From Phycisphaeraceae bacterium (GTDB taxonomy: Bacteria > Planctomycetota > Phycisphaerae > Phycisphaerales > Phycisphaeraceae), in NCBI GenBank assembly GCA_002704825.1, contig PAIY01000034.1:1-54810 (forward strand): a stretch of 54,810 bases of DNA. Reading direction: 5' to 3'. Both the position numbers and the translations under genes were made by a program. Shown piece after piece: positions 1 to 8,062 of this stretch. Below the pieces are notes generated by a model. The model saw only the letters and a list, made by a program, of their open reading frames with translations, was not told the DNA's origin and made no database searches. Each line of letters begins with the position of its first letter. The stretch's first letter is position 1.

Positions 1-2
1 AA

Positions 3-33
3 ACAACGGCTGACATTTGCTGTCAGCCGTTGT
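3..33 (-). terminator. Intrinsic terminator of the tRNA-Gly fragment
   Basis: A perfect 13-bp inverted repeat (3-15 against 21-33) with a 5-nt loop lies directly downstream, on the minus strand, of the tRNA-Gly 3' half. It is followed on that strand by a short T run at the window edge. It would end a minus-strand tRNA transcript. That the tRNA 3' end and its terminator are together suggests this side of the junction is the original chromosomal side. Confidence 0.75.
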
Positions 34-38
34 CAAAG

Positions 39-80
39 AGCGGGTGAACGGACTCGAACCGTCGACAATCACGTTGGCAA
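39..80 (-). tRNA. 3' half of tRNA-Gly(GCC), truncated at the anticodon loop
   Basis: Read on the minus strand from 80 to 39 there is an anticodon loop TTGCCAA (anticodon GCC), the 3' anticodon-stem strand, a 5-nt variable loop, a T stem GACGG/CCGTT around loop TTCGAGT, acceptor strand CACCCGC and discriminator T. No CCA is encoded. Upstream (81-120) nothing resembles a D arm or a 5' acceptor strand, so the 5' half is missing. This is the footprint left when a tyrosine integrase recombines in a tRNA anticodon region, and a truncated integrase gene lies about 250 bp away. Most likely an attL or attR core; not a functional tRNA as seen here. Confidence 0.75.
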
Positions 81-146
81 TATTCAATTTGTAATCAATC
101 AAATCATTAGCACGAATACCGTTACGTACACACTATTTTTTGATAG

Positions 147-179
147 AAAAGGACTTGCGTTAAAGCGAGTCCTTTTTTA
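147..179. terminator. Bidirectional-type terminator hairpin
   Basis: An 8-bp stem (151-158 against 165-172, one G-T wobble, loop of about 6 nt) is preceded by AAAA and followed by TTTTTT. Either strand gives a GC stem plus U tract. It lies between the tRNA scar and the integrase remnant and would insulate the element end from the chromosome. Confidence 0.65.
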
Positions 180-323
180 TTTGCCTAAAATCAGCCAGTT
201 GTACATCAAACTGTACATCACTTTGCGCCTAAGTGGTCCCACCTACAGGTGTCATAAGAATCTGATTTGCGTCAAACCTACAGGACTCGCCAATTTGACC
301 CCCTTAACCGAAGGAAGGTCCAA

Positions 324-513
324 CATGGCCAGTCTCATTCAACGCGGAAAAACTTACTACATCCAAGATCGCTTTGGTGGTCGCATCAAACGCCAAAGTC
401 TCTACACCGACTGCAAGCAAATTGCCAAGGAAAAACTCAGGGAATACGAGTCCGCCAAACTGCGTGGCAGGTCAATATCCAACTGGGGAAACCGCCTTCG
501 GGATATTTGGTGA
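324..513 (+). pseudogene. Truncated tyrosine-type integrase (N-terminal arm-binding domain only)
   Basis: The ATG at 324 follows a good AAGGAAGG ribosome site with 5-nt spacing. The first ~50 residues (MASLIQRGKTYYIQ, then a basic segment and a helix KEKLREYESAKLRG) match the N-terminal DNA-binding start of phage-type tyrosine integrases. After about residue 50 the reading continues into unrelated sequence and stops at residue 62. A complete integrase would be roughly 350-420 residues with a catalytic R-H-R-Y domain, and none of that is present. Its position beside a split tRNA-Gly fits the integrase of the element once inserted there. I infer a decayed element whose integrase was cut by a later rearrangement near 470. 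Confidence 0.65.
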
Positions 514-1105
514 GGTACCTGGTGACGTAGAACATCGCATGCTTAAGCTTTTCAATCCACTCAAATGATGGACTTTCATGGTTCAGACAATCACGTTTGG
601 CAGCACGCAGAACAGTCAACGGGAATTTGCGGTAAACGCACATGCAAGGCAAAGCAATCCGCATATAGAAATGAAGCCCCGGTGATGATTTAACTCGCTC
701 ATCAAATTCTGCATCGTCGGTTACAGGGATTTTCCCTTGGGCAATCTTATGAAGTTCATTGAGCTGACGCCGATAGCTGAACATGCCTAATCGTCTGCTT
801 AAGCGAAACATCTTCACCAGCTTTGCAGGGGAATACTCTTCTCGAACAAACGTTTCAAAATCTTCAGGGTCTCTCTTTGCCCAATTGGAAACCAGACGGG
901 ATTGATCCAATTCTTTTTGAACGTTCTTGGTTCGATATGGCCACATACCATTGGGTTCAGAAACGAAGGACACGGCCTCAGTGATCTTGCGATGATCCCG
1001 ATACAGGTCTTGCCAAAGGTCTGTGTCAACCCCCGGCAAGTAGTGATCCATGGTTTGCGACCGTACCAATTGCATCCACTGATAAACAATGTCAGCATGA
1101 GCCAC
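437..1105 (-). CDS. Hypothetical protein, probably a disrupted remnant
   Basis: Unrecognised, basic, 222 residues from a GTG at 1105. The body (RTKNVQKELDQSRLVSNW, KMFRLSRRLGMFSYRRQLN) looks like real coding sequence, but both ends look damaged. The reading frame stays open upstream and gives plausible protein to 1183, where it meets an in-frame TAA (1184-1186) just after an ATG at 1192. At the other end the last dozen residues are simply antisense of the integrase remnant. No catalytic motif is visible and I assign no function. The neighbouring integrase and tRNA scar suggest mobile-element cargo. Confidence 0.4.
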   Translation of the reverse strand: MAHADIVYQWMQLVRSQTMDHYLPGVDTDLWQDLYRDHRKITEAVSFVSEPNGMWPYRTKNVQKELDQSRLVSNWAKRDPEDFETFVREEYSPAKLVKMFRLSRRLGMFSYRRQLNELHKIAQGKIPVTDDAEFDERVKSSPGLHFYMRIALPCMCVYRKFPLTVLRAAKRDCLNHESPSFEWIEKLKHAMFYVTRYLTKYPEGGFPSWILTCHAVWRTRIP

Positions 1106-1237
1106 CGTCTGCTGAGCAATCGATACAGAAAAAGCATTAGCTTTGGATTTCTTGGCCCAGTGGTTGATTTTCAGCTTGAATTTTTATGACATTTTCATTC
1201 ACTTGATTTTACAAATACTCTGCTATTGAGTTTCTTA

Positions 1238-2353
1238 TCAGAGGATTACTTTTCTAATAATAGACGAACCAATGACAGGAAACTTACGATTATTTCCAGT
1301 TGATTGTAAATTCTCGCCTGAAACACATCCAGACACAAACATTTGTGGATTCGATTCGTTGTTATAACGTGTTGTTCTCCACGCTGCTGAACGTAGAATC
1401 CGATCCCATCGCATGCGACCGATGGTTCCAATAAACGGTGACTTGTTATAGACCTGTCCGGCTATGACAAGGTTTTCGCCACTGGCCCAATCCAAGCCAG
1501 TACGGTCGTTATCAAAATGGGTCGGGCCGGTCGCATTGTTGACATATCCAAACGCCTGGCCACTGCTGGATTGATAGGTCGAACAGAGATATTTGAGATT
1601 CCCATCGTTGATGGTGTCTTGGCGAAAGTAAATCGCACCGATAGATGAGGTTTGATTGACCTCTGTGTTGAAAGTCTCAGCATCGGTATAGGAAAGCAAT
1701 ACCCCCTTGATGCTGGCATCCGGCCATGTACCGGCAATGGTGCGGTAAACCGAACCGGATGTGGTAGACTTAATCTGTGCCTCAACGGTCAGGTCACCAC
1801 TTCCCGCATCCAGCACCCCCCCGGTGTTGGGGACCACAATTTCCTGCGTCCCGTCAAAGACAATGCCGTCACTGGTTGTATCACCGCTGGCGAATGTGCC
1901 AGCAACCACCCCATGCAACTGGTTGACGGTTCGATCCTGGAGGGTGGAACTGACAGAAAGATCTTCAACCATTGGCCAATAACCAATGGTGTCACTGTCA
2001 TAGGCGTGAAACGCGCCATACGTACTGCTGGCAGCCGGTAGCGTATCCGTCCCGTTGTACCATGCCTTGATGGTATTCAACTGATCATCATGGAGCGTAG
2101 GCACATTCACGCGAAATCCGATCACGCTGCCGGACGTATTACAGATCGCATCGGTTGCCAATTGCGTGACATCATCGTTAAGCGTAAAACGCACATCACC
2201 ACCATCACTGCGCATCGTGGCCTGCGCCTGATCGGACATTAACGATACCGGCAGCCAGAAATCAAAATTCGTCACACCGCCGCTACCCACCAAGCTGTGA
2301 TTGATGATGACGGTGTCAAATTTTGTGTAATTTTGAGGGAAAGCCATAGTCAT
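1238..2353 (-). CDS. DUF2341/LamG-like phage or surface structural protein
   Basis: A 371-residue protein. ATG 2353 is preceded by AAGGA at good spacing. Residues ~1-110 match the DUF2341 pattern (MAFPQNYTKFDTVIINHSL, then DFWLPVSL and a WYNGTDTLPAASSTYG segment). Residues ~115-340 have the concanavalin-like LamG layout (GYWPM, a GIVFDGTQEIVVP strand and late WDRILRSAAWRTTRYNNE). There is no signal peptide or membrane segment, unlike secreted LamG proteins; this form is often found among phage tail or virion-associated proteins. I infer a structural remnant of the integrated element. The C-terminus lacks an obvious final strand, so it may be slightly truncated. Confidence 0.6.
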   Translation of the reverse strand: MTMAFPQNYTKFDTVIINHSLVGSGGVTNFDFWLPVSLMSDQAQATMRSDGGDVRFTLNDDVTQLATDAICNTSGSVIGFRVNVPTLHDDQLNTIKAWYNGTDTLPAASSTYGAFHAYDSDTIGYWPMVEDLSVSSTLQDRTVNQLHGVVAGTFASGDTTSDGIVFDGTQEIVVPNTGGVLDAGSGDLTVEAQIKSTTSGSVYRTIAGTWPDASIKGVLLSYTDAETFNTEVNQTSSIGAIYFRQDTINDGNLKYLCSTYQSSSGQAFGYVNNATGPTHFDNDRTGLDWASGENLVIAGQVYNKSPFIGTIGRMRWDRILRSAAWRTTRYNNESNPQMFVSGCVSGENLQSTGNNRKFPVIGSSIIRKVIL

Positions 2354-2505
2354 GTGTCCTTGTGTTGAGGTTGGTTCAAAAGGGATTATCTCGATACTTG
2401 GGCAAGACGCGGATAGGTACGTAAGCCTAACCCAACTCTATGACTTGATTAAACGCAGTGTCAAGGCCAGTTGTCAATGACCAAGCCAGGCAGGATAATC
2501 CTTGC

Positions 2506-3849
2506 ATGTGGATCACTGCGGGTATACGTCAAGCCTTGCACAATGTCGCTTGGCTGATGCTCAGTAAAATTCTGGCCTATGTCACAACTGGTCTTGCCAG
2601 CATTGTGGTCGCGCGCGTCCTGGGGCCGGAGAAAACGGGCTTGATCGCCTGGACCATGAGTGTGGTGATCTTCGCAGACACCATTGCCTTTCTGGGCATG
2701 GACCCGATCCTCTTTAAACATTTCACCCGACGACCTGGTGGCAGTTTGAGCCTGCTTCGGACTGCATTGCAATGGCGTTTTACACTAGCCAGCTTGTGCT
2801 ATCTGCTTCTTGGCGGTTATGTCTGGTTCAGTTATGCCCAAGGCAAGACGGATCACCTACTCTTGCTGGTGGGCGCCTTGCAGCTGTTTACCCACTATGG
2901 CTATCTGGTTTCATTCTGGTTTCATGCTCGCGTTCAGGCCGCCAAGGTGGTGCGATGGGAAATACCCGCCGCCTTGTTCTCCTCGGGTATGCGGATCGCC
3001 GTAGTGCTCATGGGATATGATGTCTATTCGGTCGTCAGCGTGCTGATCGTCAGTCAACTTCTCGAATCACTGGGCATCACCTTGGCACTGGTGCGTGACA
3101 GCCAATTTCGCCTGCAAGCCGCCCGGGCGCTGCGTATCAAGCAGATGTCCCACTACACACAATGGGGAAGGCAACGCTTCACCCGCAACAGCACTCTGTT
3201 ACTGGCGCACGGCTGGCCGTTCCTGTTCGTGAGTCTGACACACTTCATTTACATGCGAATCGACCAAGTGATGCTCCCGGCCCTGAATAGCCGCAAAGAG
3301 ACGGGCTTCTATGCCGCCGCCGCCATTCTTGCCGAAATCCCATACCAGATGTCCATCCTTATCACCCAATCCGTCCTGCCCGGCCTGCTCAAACTCCAAC
3401 GGCTCAATAGCGATCTTTACCGCACCCGTATGATCCAATTCTTCGGTCTGATGATCTGGACCTCCCTGGCCATCACCGCGGCCCTCTGGTTTATCGGCCC
3501 AGGTCTCATCGGATTGCTCTTCGGCCCAACCTATGCCCCTTCATCAATCATGTTCCAGACCCTGGTACTCGGACTCCCTTTTATGTTCTGTAACTGCATG
3601 ATCGGCCCATGGGTCCTGGCTCACAATCTCCAACGGCAATACAGCCTGATGCTAGCCATAGCCGCCCTGCTCAACGTGCTGCTCAACTGGTTCTGGATTC
3701 CGATCTGGGGTGGCGTGGGCGCTGCATCCGCATCCGTCCTGGCCTACATGGTCATCGGGCTGGGTTGCCCGATGGTATACCGGTCATATCGACCGATCTT
3801 GCAGTACATCATTCGCGGTCTGATCCTTCCACTGACAGTCACAAAATAG
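2506..3849 (+). CDS. Polysaccharide flippase (Wzx/MATE-like, oligosaccharide flippase family)
   Basis: About 447 residues with some 12 hydrophobic helices spread over the whole length. It would flip lipid-linked oligosaccharide units across the inner membrane for O-antigen or exopolysaccharide assembly. Family hallmarks are the N-terminal amphipathic helix followed by ASIVVARVLGPEKTGLIAW and the central FLFVSLTHFIYMRIDQVML segment. The frame is open to a GTG at 2458, but ATG 2506 has an AGGA about 10 nt upstream and starts just before the first helix, so I prefer it. It opens the polysaccharide locus; no Wzy polymerase is evident in the window. Confidence 0.85.
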   Translation: MWITAGIRQALHNVAWLMLSKILAYVTTGLASIVVARVLGPEKTGLIAWTMSVVIFADTIAFLGMDPILFKHFTRRPGGSLSLLRTALQWRFTLASLCYLLLGGYVWFSYAQGKTDHLLLLVGALQLFTHYGYLVSFWFHARVQAAKVVRWEIPAALFSSGMRIAVVLMGYDVYSVVSVLIVSQLLESLGITLALVRDSQFRLQAARALRIKQMSHYTQWGRQRFTRNSTLLLAHGWPFLFVSLTHFIYMRIDQVMLPALNSRKETGFYAAAAILAEIPYQMSILITQSVLPGLLKLQRLNSDLYRTRMIQFFGLMIWTSLAITAALWFIGPGLIGLLFGPTYAPSSIMFQTLVLGLPFMFCNCMIGPWVLAHNLQRQYSLMLAIAALLNVLLNWFWIPIWGGVGAASASVLAYMVIGLGCPMVYRSYRPILQYIIRGLILPLTVTK

Positions 3850-3925
3850 TGTTTCGTGTAGAATGCATGCGAATTAAAAATCAGCACAGAGTCACAGAAA
3901 GAGTCAGGTTATTTCAGGTTATCAC

Positions 3926-4930
3926 ATGATTTCAGACAAAGATATTTCAATAGTGATGCAGGGGCCAGTCATCGGCCAACAGACTGCCAACACATTCGAA
4001 CGTGTGACCTACCTGGCGCTCCAAAGCATCAGATGCTCTTATCCACAAGCAGAAATCATTCTCTCAACGTGGGAACATTCGAATCTTGATGACTTGGATT
4101 TTGACATAATTATTGAAAACAAAGATCCTGGCAGTTTGAAAGCATTTCGTGATCGTGATTGCAATGTCAACCGTCAGATCGTGACAACGCATTCAGGAAT
4201 CAACCGATGCACTCGTCCCTATTGTGTCAAGTTGCGCACAGATTGTTCGATATATCATCAAGGCTTAATCAATTGTCTTGAGCTAGCAAACATTCAACCC
4301 GCATTGCCCCATCAAATTTTTGAAAAGCCGATTGTGATAAGCGAACTTGGAAGTGTATCGCCCCTTCGATGCAGTAGACTTTTTCACCCCTCGGATATTT
4401 TCCAAGCTGGCAAAACGGTTGACATGCAAAAGCTATGGGATACTCCCTTTGAGACGGAGTTGGAGACTTTACACTGGCACAAGCATGTCAGACGTCGTCG
4501 TTTTCTTGTACCGGCGAATTACATGCATACTCGACATATGCCAGAACAGCACATTTGGATTAGTTGCCTTCAGAAAGCAGGAATTAAAATTGACATTAAA
4601 CATTTCGAAGACTTTCCTCGCCATATGATTATTCTGTCTGAAAGATATCTCGCTGCCAACTTTAACATTTACAGTGCGAGTAATCTTGGCTTTGCACCAT
4701 CCTCACATTTATGGAATCAGGGGCAAGCAGTTCAGTTTTTTCAACAGAATGAATTTCAAAGCATGCATGAATTGTGTATCAACAATATTCCGGACACGGC
4801 ACCGCAGTGGACACACCGTGTACGATCCTGCCTGAAAAATCATCACATTCGTCAAATACAGGCGTTCCTTATTCATAACCTTATGACTCGTCTATTACGT
4901 ATCGTCGGCCACGGCAAGCGTAACGATTAG
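3926..4930 (+). CDS. WavE-family lipopolysaccharide/capsule synthesis protein (glycosyltransferase-like)
   Basis: A 334-residue cytoplasmic protein. The opening strand ISIVMQGPV, the ALQSIRCSYPQAEIILSTW segment and the later KLRTDCSIY motif are characteristic of the WavE family, named from the Vibrio cholerae LPS-core locus and usually regarded as glycosyltransferase-like. The donor and acceptor cannot be deduced. It starts 76 bp after the flippase gene, and 16 bp separate it from the next gene, so it heads the AT-rich cassette. Lysine codons are mostly AAA here, unlike neighbouring genes. Confidence 0.75.
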   Translation: MISDKDISIVMQGPVIGQQTANTFERVTYLALQSIRCSYPQAEIILSTWEHSNLDDLDFDIIIENKDPGSLKAFRDRDCNVNRQIVTTHSGINRCTRPYCVKLRTDCSIYHQGLINCLELANIQPALPHQIFEKPIVISELGSVSPLRCSRLFHPSDIFQAGKTVDMQKLWDTPFETELETLHWHKHVRRRRFLVPANYMHTRHMPEQHIWISCLQKAGIKIDIKHFEDFPRHMIILSERYLAANFNIYSASNLGFAPSSHLWNQGQAVQFFQQNEFQSMHELCINNIPDTAPQWTHRVRSCLKNHHIRQIQAFLIHNLMTRLLRIVGHGKRND

Positions 4931-4946
4931 GCCAGGGGAGACAGCT

Positions 4947-5576
4947 TTGATTATTCTCAGCCATCGTGGTTATTGGAAAACTGAATCTGAAAAGAACCAA
5001 GCCATTGCGTTCGAACGATCATTCTCCCTTGGCTTTGGTACAGAAACCGACATTCGGGATTGCGCAGGGCAATTGGTGATTTCACATGACCCACCAAAGG
5101 GCAATGAAATGACTGTCAGACAGTTTTTCTCTATATACAGGGAGCACTCCACAACCGATTTGCCGCTAGCACTAAACATAAAAGCAGATGGGTTGCAACC
5201 AATGCTCAATGAGTTGCTAGACGAATTTTCTGTAAGAAACTATTTTATTTTTGACATGTCTATTCCTGACGCATTAGCTAGCCGCCGGAACGGACTAACA
5301 CTATTCACTCGCCTTAGTGAATACGAATCGGAATCTTCACTCTTTAAGGATTCCGTGGGTGTTTGGATTGACTCGTTTTACAGACGCTGGTACGAGCAGA
5401 AAGATATCATGCGGATCTTGGAAGCAGGGAAAAAAGTATGCATAGTTTCAGATGAATTACACAAGCGCGATCCCAGACCATTGTGGAACTGGCTTGTCAA
5501 ATTGCCATCTGATATTTCAACCCGAATCATGCTGTGTACTGACTTACCGGAAGATGCATTGGAGTTATTGGCATGA
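4947..5576 (+). CDS. Glycerophosphodiester phosphodiesterase-like (GDPD) protein
   Basis: A 209-residue protein starting at TTG 4947, chosen because GGGGAG lies 6 nt upstream and the next residues IILSHRG are the family start. HRG, a Glu in ETDIR and the downstream His in LVISHDPP reproduce the GDPD active-site layout for acid-base and metal-binding residues. It is shorter than the ~240-300 residues usual for GDPDs. There is no signal peptide, so it acts in the cytoplasm. The next gene begins inside its stop codon (ATGA overlap). Inside a polysaccharide cassette its substrate may be a glycerophosphate- or sugar-phosphodiester rather than phospholipid; that is inference. Confidence 0.75.
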   Translation: MIILSHRGYWKTESEKNQAIAFERSFSLGFGTETDIRDCAGQLVISHDPPKGNEMTVRQFFSIYREHSTTDLPLALNIKADGLQPMLNELLDEFSVRNYFIFDMSIPDALASRRNGLTLFTRLSEYESESSLFKDSVGVWIDSFYRRWYEQKDIMRILEAGKKVCIVSDELHKRDPRPLWNWLVKLPSDISTRIMLCTDLPEDALELLA

Positions 5577-6208
5577 ATAAAATCAAATCTATCATCTTTG
5601 ACATGGACGGTGTTCTGATTGATGCACGTGAGTGGCATTATGAGGCTCTTAATCAGGCACTAGAACTCTTTGGCTTTACGATTTCACGATATGATCACCT
5701 TGTAACATACGATGGTCTTTCCACTAGGCAGAAGCTTGAACTCTTATCCAGAGACTCTAATCTTCCCCGAAGATTGCACTGCTTGATTAATGATTTAAAA
5801 CAAGAATATACACAGACCAAAATTCTGTTACGTTGTCGTCCGGTTTTTGCCCATCAGTATGCACTTTCTCGCCTGAAAGCCGAAGGTTATCACCTTGCAG
5901 TGGCATCCAATTCAATCCGCCAAACCGTAGATGAAATGCTCGGGCGTGCCGGACTGATCGAATTTCTCGAGTTTTCTTTGAGCAACCAGGATGTCAAAAA
6001 ACCTAAACCCGATCCACAAATTTACATCACAGCAATTGAAAAATTACGTTGCCAAAAAGATGAATGTCTTATCGTGGAAGACAACGAGCGTGGCATAGCA
6101 TCAGCCAAGGCATCGGGTGCATATGTATTGGAAGTTGCGGACCCCAATGAGGTACGCTACCACAGCATTATCAATATGATTCGTCAGATTGAAAAGGATG
6201 AAGCATGA
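5573..6208 (+). CDS. HAD-superfamily phosphatase/phosphomutase-like hydrolase
   Basis: A 211-residue subfamily I HAD enzyme. All four motifs are visible: I FDMDGVLID (nucleophile and acid-base Asp pair), II ASNS, III KKPKPDP with the conserved Lys, and IV VEDNERG. The helical cap lies between motifs I and II, as in beta-phosphoglucomutase-like and sugar-phosphatase enzymes. It overlaps the preceding GDPD-like gene and the following nucleotidyltransferase by 4 bp each (ATGA), which implies translational coupling. Likely role: dephosphorylating or isomerising a sugar or polyol phosphate used to make the activated precursor. Confidence 0.85.
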   Translation: MNKIKSIIFDMDGVLIDAREWHYEALNQALELFGFTISRYDHLVTYDGLSTRQKLELLSRDSNLPRRLHCLINDLKQEYTQTKILLRCRPVFAHQYALSRLKAEGYHLAVASNSIRQTVDEMLGRAGLIEFLEFSLSNQDVKKPKPDPQIYITAIEKLRCQKDECLIVEDNERGIASAKASGAYVLEVADPNEVRYHSIINMIRQIEKDEA

Positions 6209-6951
6209 AAATTGTCATCCCAATGGCAGGACCTGAACCTCAATTCAGTAAAATCGGTCAAATCAAGGCATTGGTTGAGATTGCAGACAAACCCATGATT
6301 GAACTTGTGGTTGATAACCTCAAATCCATTCGTGATGACGCTGAATTTATTTTCGTCATCAGAAAAGAAATTTGCAGAAAGTACCATCTCGATGATGTAC
6401 TTAAACTGCTTGTACCCAATGCAACCATTGTCACGGCACAAAATGACACAGCAGGAGCAGCATGTACAGCCATGCTTGCCATTGATCACCTTCAGGACAA
6501 CGATCCCATGATCATTACTAATGGCGATCAGCTGATCCAAACAGATTTGAACAAGGCGATGACCGACTTGACTTTAAGGAATCTTGATGCTGGCACAATT
6601 GTATTCGAATCAATTCACCCACGTTGGTCGTACGTATTGGTCGATGAAAACCAACTCGTTGTAGAAGCTGCTGAAAAATGGCCCATTAGCAAAATGGCTA
6701 CGGCAGGTTTCTATTACTTTAAACAAGCCGGGGACTTTATTGAAGCGGTTGGAAACATGCTTCAGAAGCAAGCATCTGTTAACGACTGGTACTATGTCTG
6801 CCCGACATTCAATGAATTGATTCTGAAACAAAAAAGAATTGGCATTCATCAGATCAAACGAACCGAATATATTTCTCTTGCCACCCCTGAAGGAGTCGAA
6901 GCTTATAGCCAAAGTCTCAGAGGTAATCACAGAACTGGCAAGGACGAGTAA
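6205..6951 (+). CDS. NTP-transferase (sugar-phosphate nucleotidyltransferase) family, degenerate signature
   Basis: A 248-residue protein with the GT-A-like NTP_transferase fold: an opening MKIVIPMAG, AGAACTAMLAI, the metal-binding ITNGDQL and a late GFYYF. The glycine-rich nucleotide loop, normally GxGxR followed by Lys, reads GPEPQFSKIGQIK here, losing the second glycine and the arginine. The paralogue at 7300 keeps the full motif. It may be catalytically weakened, have a different donor, or act as a partner subunit. The start overlaps the HAD stop codon. Confidence 0.75.
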   Translation: MKIVIPMAGPEPQFSKIGQIKALVEIADKPMIELVVDNLKSIRDDAEFIFVIRKEICRKYHLDDVLKLLVPNATIVTAQNDTAGAACTAMLAIDHLQDNDPMIITNGDQLIQTDLNKAMTDLTLRNLDAGTIVFESIHPRWSYVLVDENQLVVEAAEKWPISKMATAGFYYFKQAGDFIEAVGNMLQKQASVNDWYYVCPTFNELILKQKRIGIHQIKRTEYISLATPEGVEAYSQSLRGNHRTGKDE

Positions 6952-6957
6952 TTCAAC

Positions 6958-7278
6958 ATGCAGCAATTTCATATATCAAACATGACAGGCGGTTGGTTTG
7001 TAGGTGACTTTAGCCCCGTAGCCTATCGAACCAAAGCTACGGAAGTCGCATTTAAAGAGTACAAGGCAGGTGATTCAGAACCCAGCCATCATCACCGCGA
7101 AGCTGTTGAATTGACTATGGTAGCCTATGGAACCGTTCAGATGAACGGTCTGGTTTTGAATCAGGGGGACATTGTGCTTGTCGAAATGCATGAGTCAGTC
7201 GCCTTTAAGGCATTAACTGACGCAGCAACCGTCGTTGTTAAGACACCCTCTGTCCCGGGCGACAAGTATCCTGATTAA
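6958..7278 (+). CDS. Small single-domain cupin protein
   Basis: A 106-residue cupin-like beta-barrel. Motif 1 is recognisable as the histidine cluster SHHHREAVELTMV, with a Glu four residues later, and motif 2 as the GDIVLVEMHESVAF region. The histidines could bind one metal ion. No second domain or signal peptide is present. It lies 6 bp after one nucleotidyltransferase and 21 bp before the other, so it belongs to the cassette; it could be a sugar-phosphate isomerase or epimerase, or a binding/regulatory protein. The exact reaction cannot be read from the sequence. Confidence 0.7.
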   Translation: MQQFHISNMTGGWFVGDFSPVAYRTKATEVAFKEYKAGDSEPSHHHREAVELTMVAYGTVQMNGLVLNQGDIVLVEMHESVAFKALTDAATVVVKTPSVPGDKYPD

Positions 7279-7299
7279 ACAATACGAATTGGAAAATAC

Positions 7300-8052
7300 A
7301 TGCTCAATATTCTGATGCCTATGGCTGGTCGAGGCAAACGCTTTGCCGAAGCAGGTTATACAACTCCCAAACCTTTGATCAAGGTGCATGGGATTCCACT
7401 TACAGAACTTGTGATCAGAAACATAACCCCCTCCTGCAAACATCGATTTATCTTCGCTTGCCTGCAAGAGCATATTAACGAGTTCGGTTTTGACGAGCAT
7501 CTAAGAAGGTGGGCGCCCGGTTGTGTGATTATTCCAATTTCTCAGGTAACTGCCGGAGCAGCATGTACCGCATTACTCGCCCGGCAATGGATTGAAAACG
7601 ACGATCAATTAATGATTGCCAATTGCGACCAATGGGTGGATATCAATATTGATGATTATCTCAAGCATATGACTGACTTGTCTGCTGATGGGTTAATCAT
7701 GACGATGAATGCGGATGATCCCAAATGGTCATATGCTGGTCTGAACGAAGATGGCATGGTCACGAATGTGGTTGAAAAAGAAGTTATTTCAGATCAAGCA
7801 ACCGTTGGAATATACAACTATGCCAAAGGCCGATATTTCTGTAAAGCTGCTGACACCATGATTGAACGAAAATTCCAGGTCAATGGCGAATATTATATTG
7901 CTCCAGCATATAACGTATTAATTGAACAATCCCAGAAAATTGTGACGTACAGCGTAGGTTCAGAATTTGACGGTATGTACGGTTTGGGTACGCCTTATGA
8001 TCTTGAGCGTTTTCTCAAAAACCCCATTTCAACCAAAGCCGCTCGAAGATAA
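7300..8052 (+). CDS. NTP-transferase family nucleotidyltransferase
   Basis: A 250-residue protein with an intact signature MAGRGKRFAEAGYTTPKPLI (nucleotide-binding loop and the Lys contacting phosphate), TAGAACTALLAR, the metal-binding IANCDQW, and VEKEVISDQATVGIYNY. It should couple NTP to a sugar or polyol phosphate with release of pyrophosphate. It is clearly a paralogue of the gene at 6205, sharing the order of motifs and the AGAACTA block. It ends 10 bp from the end of the convergent glycosyltransferase, closing the cassette. Confidence 0.85.
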   Translation: MLNILMPMAGRGKRFAEAGYTTPKPLIKVHGIPLTELVIRNITPSCKHRFIFACLQEHINEFGFDEHLRRWAPGCVIIPISQVTAGAACTALLARQWIENDDQLMIANCDQWVDINIDDYLKHMTDLSADGLIMTMNADDPKWSYAGLNEDGMVTNVVEKEVISDQATVGIYNYAKGRYFCKAADTMIERKFQVNGEYYIAPAYNVLIEQSQKIVTYSVGSEFDGMYGLGTPYDLERFLKNPISTKAARR

Positions 8053-8062
8053 GTAACGATCA

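Noticed and set aside
81..146. A complete tRNA-Gly extending to the right of position 80
   Set aside because: The 66 bases after the anticodon loop contain no 5' anticodon strand, D arm or matching acceptor strand.
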